A DNA stretch of 14,622 nt from NCBI GenBank assembly GCA_035518775.1, contig DATIXH010000310.1, forward strand, positions 1 through 14,622, written 5' to 3'. The DNA is from JBGPEQ01 sp035518775 (GTDB lineage: Bacteria; Pseudomonadota; Alphaproteobacteria; Dongiales; Dongiaceae). The position numbers and the translations under genes are program-made. Under the pieces are notes generated by a model. That model did no database searches, was not told the DNA's origin, and saw only the letters and a list, made by a program, of their open reading frames with translations. This document shows, piece by piece, positions 7,002-14,622 of the stretch; positions within the stretch are counted from its first letter, which is position 1; every line of letters begins with the position of its first letter.

Positions 7002-7112
7002 CCGGCACGATAAGCTTGACGCCGGCGGATATGTCCGTCAGGTTTTCAACACCGAATCGGGATCGAGGGACAGAGTTGAGATATCTGTTCCGATGATCGG
7101 CGATTTCGCTGG

Positions 7113-7131
7113 TTCATCGGTCGTTAACCAT
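7113..7131 (+). promoter_or_regulatory. CtrA-like box upstream of the DUF882 gene
   Basis: TTCA-TCGGTCG-TTAACCAT: the downstream part (7124-7131) is the exact CtrA half-site TTAACCAT. The upstream half differs from TTAA by one base with the correct 7-nt spacer. It is centred about 88 nt before ATG 7210, nearly the same distance as the box of the AAA+ ATPase gene. A GAATC (GANTC) site lies at 7054-7058. The rest of the 6942-7209 gap holds only the terminator and the ribosome-binding site. Confidence 0.5.
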
Positions 7132-7209
7132 ATCCGTTCATGATGAGGGCGCAGGCGGCGTCAAGGCTGCCGCAAACGCCGGATCGGCGGAAGGAAGAAG
7201 AGGGTGACC

Positions 7210-7770
7210 ATGGAACAGCCAGCGCGACCGACACCCCACCTCGATCGTCGACGCTTCCTGCGCTGGGGCATCGCCGCTGCTGCGGCCGCGTTGCCCGCGC
7301 CGGCCTGGGCCACCGCACTCGGCACCGCCAAGCGCCGCCTGTCATTCGTCAACCTGCACACGGATGAGACGCTGACGGCCCTGTATTGGGCCAACGGCTC
7401 CTATCAGCGCAACGCGGTCGCGGACATCAACTACCTCCTGCGCGACTTCCGCACCGGCGACGTCCATGCCATCGACCTGCATCTCCTCGATCTGCTCTAT
7501 ACGCTGCAGCACAAGGTCTGCAGCCAGGCGCCGTTCCAGGTCATCTCCGGCTATCGCTCGCCCGCCACCAACGCCAGGCTGGCGTCGCTCAGCGACGGCG
7601 TCGCGCGCCGCAGCTATCACATGAAGGGCATGGCCATCGACATCGCCCTCGCCGACAAGACGCTGCCGGCCCTGCATCAGGCCGCGTTGTCGCTGAAGGC
7701 GGGCGGTGTCGGCTTCTATCCCAAGCCCGGGTTCGTCCACGTCGACGTGGGCCCCGTCCGCACCTGGTAG
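7210..7770 (+). CDS. DUF882 / peptidase M15-like murein endopeptidase, Tat-exported
   Basis: A 186-aa exported protein of the DUF882 family (PF05951), related to E. coli MepK/YcbK, a murein endopeptidase of the LAS/M15 metallopeptidase fold. The signal region has DRRRFLRWG (12-20) followed by an alanine-rich core and a PAWA cleavage region, a good twin-arginine signal. The body shows FQVISGYRSPATNARLA (109-125), then SYHMKGMAIDI with His137 and Asp144, and GFVHVDVG with His177. This His-Asp-His set is the expected Zn2+ site. Its role would be cleaving peptide cross-links in periplasmic peptidoglycan. ATG 7210 is chosen over the in-frame GTG 7204 because AGAGGG ends 5 nt before the ATG. It is transcribed alone and converges on the glycosyltransferase gene with 6 nt between stops. 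Family is firm; enzymatic specificity is inferred. Confidence 0.9.
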   Translation: MEQPARPTPHLDRRRFLRWGIAAAAAALPAPAWATALGTAKRRLSFVNLHTDETLTALYWANGSYQRNAVADINYLLRDFRTGDVHAIDLHLLDLLYTLQHKVCSQAPFQVISGYRSPATNARLASLSDGVARRSYHMKGMAIDIALADKTLPALHQAALSLKAGGVGFYPKPGFVHVDVGPVRTW

Positions 7771-7776
7771 CGGCCG

Positions 7777-9513
7777 TCAGAACCGCGGCTGCAAGACCGC
7801 TCCATTCGACTCGATCACCGTTTTGCTCGCCCATAGCGCCGCCCGATAGTCCTCGGCATGGCCGAGGTAGAGCGGCTGGCTGGGCAGGTGGAGAAGGCCG
7901 CCGCGGAAGAACGACACCATGGCGCCGTTCGGGTGGGCGGCTGCCCAGGCCAGTGCCGCCGCACGATCGGCGACGACTTGCAGCGGCTCCGTCAGGCGTC
8001 CCGTCAGGTCGAACTCTCCAGTGTAATACTCGTAGACAGCGATCGGTCGGCCAGCCGCCTCGAACGCGCTGATCTTCCGCGCCATCGGCTCGAGGTCGAA
8101 GAACGGGCGCAGCGACAGCGCGAATTCCAGATTGACGGTCAGCGTCAGCAAGACCGGCAGCAGGGCGAGCTGCACCAGGCGCGCGAAGGCCGCCCGCGGC
8201 GTCAGCAGCGCCAACAGATAGCTGCCCGACAGCAGGGTGATGCCGGACGGCAGGCTGATGCCGCCGAGCCAGACCGGCAGATCGCTGTCGAAGACGCGTT
8301 GCCACAGCGCGTCCAGGTGGGCGACCGGGATGATGTTCAGCATGAAGAAGAAGAGGCACACGAACAGTGCGATCAGTCCCGGCACCGCGGCATGGAAATC
8401 CCGCGCCTTGCCGGCATGGGTGGCCCAGACGCGGGCGATACCGAGGGCCGCGAGCGGAAGCAGCGGCAACAGGTCCGTCGTCTGCCGCCCGCCGGCCAGC
8501 GCGACGAGAAACACGACGGCGGCCGCCATGAGGCAGAGGCGCAGCTCGGCGCTGGCCAACTGGGCACGGGCCCGGCCGACTGCGTACCAGAGCGATGTCC
8601 ACCACAACCAGGGATAGAGCAGCAGGATCGTGAGGAAGACGTACCAGAACCAGGGCTGGTCGACGTCCATCGATGAGAGGGGAGTCCGCGTGAACAGGCT
8701 CGCCAGCAAGCCGTCGCTGCCCGCGGTCGGCGCCTGCGTCGAAGCGGCCAGCGTCAGCGCCCCGGCGGTGGCCAGGCCGACCAACGCCGCGATGGCCAAA
8801 CCGCCGTACCAGGCGTGCCAGCGCGTGTCGCGCGTCGCCCACGGCGCCGCCAGGGCCATCGGCAGCATGAGCCAGGCCGCGGCCGCGCCTACGCTCAGCT
8901 CGCCGAGCACGAGCGCGACCGCGAAGGCCGCCCAACCAGCCGCGGGCTGCCGGCGCCACGCGAGCACGAGCCCGTGCAGCGCCAGCAGCACCAGCGACAG
9001 CAATGGCCAGGCGAAGATCGTCGTCGCCACGTAGGCGACGAACCCGCCGCTGCCAGCCAGAATGATCGGCGCGTAACGGGCGGTCTCGGTGTCTTCCGGC
9101 CACAAGCGCCGGGCCAGCGCCGCCACCTGCCACAGGCTGACGAGCCCCAAGAGTGAAGCGACCAGGCGCGCGGCCGTCTCGCTGACGCCCAGCAGCCGCC
9201 AGGTGAGATGGATGCACCACAGCAGCAGCGGGGGCCAGGCGGACCCGGCGCCGGGCACGTAGCCGACATCCGTGCGCCCGATCCATGCCCACCACGCCGC
9301 CGCATAGACCGGGAGATCGACATCGCCCATCGGGGGCCGCGCAATCAGCGTGGCGGCGCTGACGGCGAGCCAGATCGCGATCGGCCACGACCAGGACGCT
9401 GCCAGTGTCCTGGCGCGCGCCCTTCCCTGGCCGACTGTCACCGTCGTCTGCGCCGCGCCCGGCTCGACGGGATCGACGGGCGGCGTTCGCTCACGCGGCG
9501 CCGGTATTGACAT
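7777..9513 (-). CDS. GT39/ArnT-like polytopic membrane glycosyltransferase
   Basis: A 578-aa polytopic inner-membrane protein of the GT-C, dolichyl-phosphate-mannose mannosyltransferase/ArnT-like group. These enzymes move a sugar from a polyprenyl-phosphate donor to an acceptor at the periplasmic face. After a 40-residue cytoplasmic Pro/Arg-rich tail comes the first helix and then the periplasmic-loop segment GDVDLPVYAAAWWAW (63-77). This corresponds to the D-x-D-E-x-x-YA segment of ArnT, with Asp64 and Asp66 kept but Glu replaced by Leu67. WPP (93-95) stands in for the usual KPP, followed by GVSETAARLVASLLG (109-123), a typical second-helix region. Many further helices follow and the soluble C-terminus is about 130 aa. 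The ATG lies inside the end of the GST gene (23-nt overlap), with GGTGA 9 nt upstream, so translation is probably coupled. Acceptor unknown; lipid A or cell-surface polysaccharide is possible. Confidence 0.8.
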   Translation of the reverse strand: MSIPAPRERTPPVDPVEPGAAQTTVTVGQGRARARTLAASWSWPIAIWLAVSAATLIARPPMGDVDLPVYAAAWWAWIGRTDVGYVPGAGSAWPPLLLWCIHLTWRLLGVSETAARLVASLLGLVSLWQVAALARRLWPEDTETARYAPIILAGSGGFVAYVATTIFAWPLLSLVLLALHGLVLAWRRQPAAGWAAFAVALVLGELSVGAAAAWLMLPMALAAPWATRDTRWHAWYGGLAIAALVGLATAGALTLAASTQAPTAGSDGLLASLFTRTPLSSMDVDQPWFWYVFLTILLLYPWLWWTSLWYAVGRARAQLASAELRLCLMAAAVVFLVALAGGRQTTDLLPLLPLAALGIARVWATHAGKARDFHAAVPGLIALFVCLFFFMLNIIPVAHLDALWQRVFDSDLPVWLGGISLPSGITLLSGSYLLALLTPRAAFARLVQLALLPVLLTLTVNLEFALSLRPFFDLEPMARKISAFEAAGRPIAVYEYYTGEFDLTGRLTEPLQVVADRAAALAWAAAHPNGAMVSFFRGGLLHLPSQPLYLGHAEDYRAALWASKTVIESNGAVLQPRF

Positions 9514-10153
9514 CGTCGTTGATCACCCAAGGCTCCGCTCGAGCGGCCGCCGTCCACGCCTGCATAGCGGGCCACGCCTGCACGGCCGCGACATACGCGC
9601 TGCAGATGGGATCGAGCGGCACGGAATAGGTGGCGAAGCGCGTCACGACCGGCGCGAACATGGCGTCCGCAATCGTAAAGGCGCCGAACAGGAATTCGCC
9701 GGCGCCGCAGCGCGCCCGGCATTCGCGCCAGATCGCCGTGACGCGCTCGATATTCGGCCCGACCTTCGCCATGCGACTCCCCAACGGCCAGCGGCGGTTG
9801 ATGTCCATGGGCAGAAGGCGGCGCAACTCCGCGAAGCCGGCGTGCATCTCGTTGCTGACGGCGCGGGCATGGGCGCGCGCTTCGCGATCGTCCGGCCACA
9901 GCCGCGCCGCGGGAAACTGCTCGGCCAGGTACTCGCAAATGGCAAGCGATTCCCAAATCGTGAGTCCGTCATGCTGCAGGACCGGCACGCGGCCGCTCGG
10001 CGAACGCTGCCGGAGATTCGCGGCGGAGTCGGGTTGATCGAGCGGGATCGTCACTTCCTCGAACGCGATGCCCGTCTGCTTGAGAGCCAGCCATGGCCGC
10101 AGCGACCAGGACGAGTAGTTCTTGTTGCCGAGGTAGATCGTGCATGCCGGCAT
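9491..10153 (-). CDS. Glutathione S-transferase family protein
   Basis: A 220-aa cytosolic GST with an N-terminal thioredoxin-like domain and an all-helical C-terminal domain. The start of the protein reads YLGNKNYSSWSLRPW (7-21), with Ser14/Ser15 at the position of the catalytic/activating residue in bacterial and zeta-like GSTs. VPVL (56-59) contains the cis-proline and WESLAICEYL (67-76) contains the Glu-Ser pair that binds the glutathione gamma-glutamyl group. ATG 10153 is chosen because a near-perfect AGGAGG lies 5-6 nt upstream; the open frame extends to 10204 but without such a site. It is divergent from the aminopeptidase gene across 123 nt and overlaps the glycosyltransferase gene downstream. 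Substrate is not predictable; detoxification or glutathione-dependent isomerisation are typical roles. Confidence 0.92.
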   Translation of the reverse strand: MPACTIYLGNKNYSSWSLRPWLALKQTGIAFEEVTIPLDQPDSAANLRQRSPSGRVPVLQHDGLTIWESLAICEYLAEQFPAARLWPDDREARAHARAVSNEMHAGFAELRRLLPMDINRRWPLGSRMAKVGPNIERVTAIWRECRARCGAGEFLFGAFTIADAMFAPVVTRFATYSVPLDPICSAYVAAVQAWPAMQAWTAAARAEPWVINDDVNTGAA

Positions 10154-10158
10154 GTCGG

Positions 10159-10165
10159 ACCTCCT
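10159..10165 (-). promoter_or_regulatory. Strong Shine-Dalgarno site fixing the GST start
   Basis: AGGAGGT on the minus strand, 5 nt before ATG 10153. It rules in favour of this start over the in-frame upstream ATG at 10204. Confidence 0.85.
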
Positions 10166-10276
10166 ACCGCTCTGCTTATCCCCGCCGCCGTTGCAGTGCA
10201 ACATCGTCCGGCGATTTCGCCTTTTCAGGCTGTGTGTTCCGGGTCATGCTGACGGGGGGCGAATCACGAGGTTCGA

Positions 10277-11659
10277 GTGGCTCTCGATCATCTGACGGGT
10301 CGTGCCGGCGGCAAAGCGATTCCCATCACGCCGGTGACCGCTCAGCAATTGAAAGGCTGGCTCAAGGCGCAGCGGGCGGCCGTCCGCAAATGGGTGGAGG
10401 GCGTCGGCTTCGATGCCAAGCCTGGCAGTCATGCGCTGGTGCCGGGCGCCGACGGTGCGCCCGGGCGGGTGCTCGCCGGCGTCGAGGCGCGCCCGGACAT
10501 TTGGTCCTATGGCAGCCTGCCGAAGGCGCTGCCGCGCGGCACCTATCGCATCGATGGCAAACTCGCGCCGGCGGCGGCCACGCGCGCCGCGCTCGGCTGG
10601 GCGCTCGGTGGCTACGCGTTCGCGCGCTACAAGAAGCAACCCGCGGTGGCGCGGTTGGTCTGGCCCGAGGGCGCCGATCGCGCGGCCGTGGAGCGCGCGG
10701 CCGCTGCGGCTTTCCTGGTGCGCGATCTCGTGAATACGCCGGCCGACGACCTGGGACCGGCCGAGCTGGCGGCCGCCGCAGAGAGCGTTGCACGCGCCCA
10801 TGACGCGAAGCTCAAGGTCACCGTCGGGGACGAGCTGCTCAAAGCCAACTATCCGCTCGTCCACGCCGTCGGCCGTGCCAGCGCGCGGCCGCCGCGTCTC
10901 GTCGATCTGCGCTGGGGCAGTCGCGGCCCGCGCGTGACGCTGGTTGGCAAAGGCGTGTGCTTCGACAGCGGCGGCCTCGATCTCAAGCCGGCGCAGGGCA
11001 TGCTGCTGATGAAGAAGGACATGGGCGGTGCCGCTCACGTGCTGGCGCTGGCGCAGATGATCATGGCCGCGCAGCTCCCCGTGCGCTTGCGCGTGCTGGT
11101 CCCCGCCGTCGAGAACAGCGTGTCCGGCAATGCCTTCCATCCGCTCGACGTGATCCGCAGCCGGAAGGGGCTGACGGTGGAGATCGGCAACACCGATGCC
11201 GAGGGCCGCCTCATCCTGTGCGACGCGCTGGCCGAGGCCTGCACCGAGGATCCGGACCTGATTGTCGACTGCGCGACGCTTACGGGGGCGGCCCGCGTCG
11301 CCCTCGGGCCGGATCTGCCGGTCCTCTTCTGCAACGATGATGGAACGGCCGATGCGCTCCTGCGTTGTGGATTGGAGGAGGATGATCCGCTGTGGCGCTT
11401 GCCGCTCCACAAGCCCTATCGTCGGATGCTCGACAGCAAGGTGGCGGACATCAACAACGTCTCGGAGAGCAGCTTTGCTGGCGCCATCACGGCGGCACTT
11501 TTTCTCAATGACTTCGTTGACCCCGCCATCCCCTGGGTCCATATCGATATGATGGCGTGGAATCCATCGGCCCGTCCGGGCCGCCCCGAGGGGGGCGAGG
11601 CGCAGGGGTTGCGGGCGCTGTACGCGCTGATCGCCGGAAAGGCCGCGCCCGCCGCGTGA
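10277..11659 (+). CDS. Leucyl-type aminopeptidase, M17 family
   Basis: A 460-aa cytosolic metallo-exopeptidase of family M17 (leucyl aminopeptidase/PepA), releasing N-terminal residues from peptides. The N-terminal third is the variable regulatory domain; the catalytic domain begins near NTPADDLGP (about residue 152). Metal and catalytic signatures are VGKGVCFDSGG with Lys225 and Asp230, MKKDMGGAA with Asp248, and the family hallmark NTDAEGRL at 305-312 with Asp307 and Glu309. This is a complete two-metal set, so activity is expected. The GTG start is preceded by GAGG at 5-nt spacing, and an in-frame TGA at 10250 excludes a longer protein. The downstream methyltransferase gene begins 31 nt after the stop, suggesting a two-gene operon. 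Confidence 0.95.
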   Translation: MALDHLTGRAGGKAIPITPVTAQQLKGWLKAQRAAVRKWVEGVGFDAKPGSHALVPGADGAPGRVLAGVEARPDIWSYGSLPKALPRGTYRIDGKLAPAAATRAALGWALGGYAFARYKKQPAVARLVWPEGADRAAVERAAAAAFLVRDLVNTPADDLGPAELAAAAESVARAHDAKLKVTVGDELLKANYPLVHAVGRASARPPRLVDLRWGSRGPRVTLVGKGVCFDSGGLDLKPAQGMLLMKKDMGGAAHVLALAQMIMAAQLPVRLRVLVPAVENSVSGNAFHPLDVIRSRKGLTVEIGNTDAEGRLILCDALAEACTEDPDLIVDCATLTGAARVALGPDLPVLFCNDDGTADALLRCGLEEDDPLWRLPLHKPYRRMLDSKVADINNVSESSFAGAITAALFLNDFVDPAIPWVHIDMMAWNPSARPGRPEGGEAQGLRALYALIAGKAAPAA

Positions 11660-11690
11660 GCGATCTGGAATTGGGGAGGCATTGTTGACG

Positions 11691-12308
11691 ATGACCCAAC
11701 CGTTCTCGGCTGCCATCGAACGCATCAAACGTCTGCCGTCCGGCCGCTGGCTGTTCTTCCGCCGCGCGCTGGCCCACCCGCTGCAGCTGGGAACGCCGAT
11801 CCCGTCATCGCCCGCGCTGGGGCGCCTGATCGCGTCGCACCTCAAGGGCTGCAAGGACGGTCTGACGGTCGAGATCGGCGGCGGCACCGGCGTCATCACT
11901 CGCCAGCTGCTCGCCGCCGGCGTGCCGGCCGACCGCCTGCTGGTGCTCGAGATCGATCCGGAGATGGCCGACTACCTGCGCGCCACCTTGCCCGAGGCCA
12001 ATGTGATGACGGGCGATGCGCGCCGCCTCGCAACGCTGCTGCCGCCGACCTGGCGCGGCCAGGTCGACACGATCGTCAGCGGCATTCCGATGGCCGTGCT
12101 GTCGGCGGCCTACCAGCGAGAACTGGTCGACGCGATGTTCTCCGTCCTGGCGCCCGAGGGCCGCTACCTGCAGTACACCTTCACGCTCGGCGGCTCCCCC
12201 GTGCGCGCCCGGCGCCTGGGCCTCACGGGGCGGCGGCTGGGGACGACATTCGGCAACTTCCCGCCGGCGTCGGTGTGGACCTATCGGCCGATCGCCGAAA
12301 AGGCCTAA
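11691..12308 (+). CDS. PmtA-like SAM-dependent (phospholipid N-) methyltransferase
   Basis: A 205-aa class I SAM-dependent methyltransferase resembling the Sinorhizobium/Rhodobacter PmtA type. PmtA methylates phosphatidylethanolamine toward phosphatidylcholine at the membrane. Motif I is VEIGGGTGVIT (60-70), the acidic ribose-binding residue is Glu87 in LVLEID, GDA (108-110) follows, and SGIP (130-133) is the post-II/motif IV segment. The C-terminal FGNFPPASVWTY (187-198) has the F-x-N-x-P-P-A-x-x-W pattern seen in PmtA homologues. An N-terminal basic amphipathic stretch (11-27) could bind membrane. ATG 11691 is chosen; in-frame TTG codons at 11682 and 11685 are alternatives, because GGGGAGG (11673-11679) lies 11 nt from the ATG. 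It follows the aminopeptidase gene by 31 nt and overlaps the convergent GhrA-like gene by 4 nt. KsgA-like rRNA methyltransferase annotation is the main alternative and fits less well. Confidence 0.8.
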   Translation: MTQPFSAAIERIKRLPSGRWLFFRRALAHPLQLGTPIPSSPALGRLIASHLKGCKDGLTVEIGGGTGVITRQLLAAGVPADRLLVLEIDPEMADYLRATLPEANVMTGDARRLATLLPPTWRGQVDTIVSGIPMAVLSAAYQRELVDAMFSVLAPEGRYLQYTFTLGGSPVRARRLGLTGRRLGTTFGNFPPASVWTYRPIAEKA

Positions 12309-13245
12309 TAGCCCTTCGCCAGATCGACGATGTTCGCCGGCTGGCGTCCGGCGCGCATGGCCTTGAGGCCCTCGATCACCACGCGCGAGGCGGTCTTGGA
12401 GATGGTGACGCTCGCCACGTGAGGCGTCAGCGTGATGCGCGGGTGACGCCAGAACGGATGCTCGACCGGCAGCGGCTCGATCGTGAAGACGTCGAGCGTG
12501 GCGTGGGCGATGTGGCCGCGGTCGAGGGCTGCGATCAGGTCGGCGTCCACCACATGCCCGCCGCGGGCCGCGTTGATCACCGTGGCGCCCTTGGGCAGCG
12601 CCGCCAAAGTGCGCGCATTGATGATGCCGGCCGTCGCCGGCGTCAGCGGCAGCAGGCAGACGAGGATCTCGCTGCGGTTGAGGAACGGCGCGAGCTGATC
12701 CTCGCCGCGGAACGAGGCCAGGCCGGCCAGCTGCTTCGGCGCCCGGCTCCATCCCGCGACGTCGAAGCCCAGGCCGATGAGCCGGTTCGCCACGTCGGTT
12801 CCGAGCACGCCCATGCCCATGATGCCGATGCGCCGGTCCTTGGCGAGCGGATAGACGAGCTTGCGCCACAGGCCTTCGCGCTGCTGCGCCTCCAGCTCGG
12901 GCAGGCGCCGGTGATAGCGCAGCGCGTGCAGCAGCACATATTCCGTCATGCCCGCCGTCAGCCCGTCGTCCACGAGGCGGACGATCGGCACCTGACGCGG
13001 CAGCGCCGCATCCTTCAGCAGGTGGTCGACGCCGGCGCCGAGCCAGAAGATCGCCTTCAGGTTGGGATAGCGCGCGAGGTCGCCGGGCTTGGGCAGCCAG
13101 GCCAGGACGTAGTCGATCTCCTCGACCCGCCCGGTCTCCGGCCAGTTGCGGAAATCGATGGTGGGGTCATAGGCGGTGATGTACCCGCGCCAGGCCGCCA
13201 CCTCGGCCTCGTCGTCGCGCGGCGAGTTGAAGAGGACGACGGTGC

Positions 13246-13249
<4 letters not shown>
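12305..13249 (-). CDS. ghrA: GhrA-like glyoxylate/hydroxypyruvate reductase (D-2-hydroxyacid dehydrogenase)
   Basis: A 314-aa cytosolic NAD(P)H-dependent D-isomer-specific 2-hydroxyacid dehydrogenase of the GhrA type, which reduces glyoxylate to glycolate and hydroxypyruvate to glycerate. The dinucleotide-binding loop is GIMGMGVLG (142-150). The catalytic triad is present: Arg229 in NAARGG, Glu258 in VFTIEPL and His277 in LTPHVAS. The substrate-domain segment WLGAGVDHLL (69-78) is typical of GhrA. Arg169 just after the second strand (GWSRAPK) favours NADPH. The GTG start overlaps the TGA of the preceding ABC ATPase gene (GTGA), so it is translated by coupling. Length is normal for the family. 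Exact substrate preference among 2-ketoacids is not readable. Confidence 0.92.

Positions 13250-14622
<1,373 letters not shown>

Noticed and set aside
6955..7143. 62-codon plus-strand frame after the AAA+ ATPase gene
   Set aside because: It contains the intrinsic terminator hairpin and most of the CtrA-like box; no ribosome site or family resemblance.
7589..9388. 599-codon minus-strand frame across the DUF882 gene and the glycosyltransferase
   Set aside because: It is out of frame with the well-supported GT39-like protein, is Arg/Ala/Gly-rich, has no membrane segments or motifs, and runs through the opposite-strand DUF882 gene.
10244..11899. 551-codon minus-strand frame opposite the aminopeptidase
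   Set aside because: The opposite strand encodes the complete M17 signature NTDAEGRL and metal ligands; this frame is a shadow.
11805..12869. 354-codon minus-strand frame across the methyltransferase and GhrA-like genes
   Set aside because: Arg/Gly/Ala-rich translation without motifs; both underlying genes are recognised in other frames.

Overview
The window is GC-rich and gene-dense (about 93% coding) and reads like an alphaproteobacterial chromosome. The support is the mix of gene families: a PmtA-like phospholipid methyltransferase, a DUF882 Tat-exported peptidase, a YejF-type peptide ABC ATPase next to GhrA, and a BMP-family nucleoside-type ABC system. CtrA-like binding sites (TTAA-N7-TTAA) in two of the three real intergenic regions also fit. 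Genus cannot be settled from the sequence; a Rhodospirillales/Reyranella-like or Rhizobiales organism is a guess. No RNA genes, insertion sequences, CRISPR arrays or attachment sites were seen.

Left block (4-5246, minus strand): a five-gene operon read right to left. A DUF1989 (urea carboxylase-associated family) protein comes first, then a BMP-type periplasmic binding protein, a double-NBD ATPase and two permeases of the purine-nucleoside/simple-sugar importer type. Gene junctions are 43 nt, about 70 nt (holding a strong GC hairpin), 1 nt, and a 4-nt ATGA overlap.

Centre (5247-7770): a 237-nt divergent regulatory region contains two adjacent dyads and a perfect CtrA-type box. It precedes a 485-aa AAA+ ATPase whose N-terminus matches the two-motif MshEN cyclic-di-GMP-binding signature. 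The gene ends in a clean intrinsic terminator. Next comes a 268-nt gap with a second CtrA-like box and a Tat-exported DUF882/peptidase M15-like cell-wall enzyme. These two plus-strand genes may belong to a CtrA/c-di-GMP regulated cell-surface programme; this is the most interesting part of the window.

Right block (7777-14622): a minus-strand pair (glutathione S-transferase, then an overlapping GT39/ArnT-like membrane glycosyltransferase) diverges from a plus-strand pair (M17 leucyl-type aminopeptidase, then a PmtA-like methyltransferase). The methyltransferase overlaps tail-to-tail with a minus-strand GhrA-like 2-hydroxyacid dehydrogenase. That gene is translationally coupled to a YejF-like peptide ABC ATPase whose N-terminus lies beyond the right edge. 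No gene-free stretch exceeds 300 nt.
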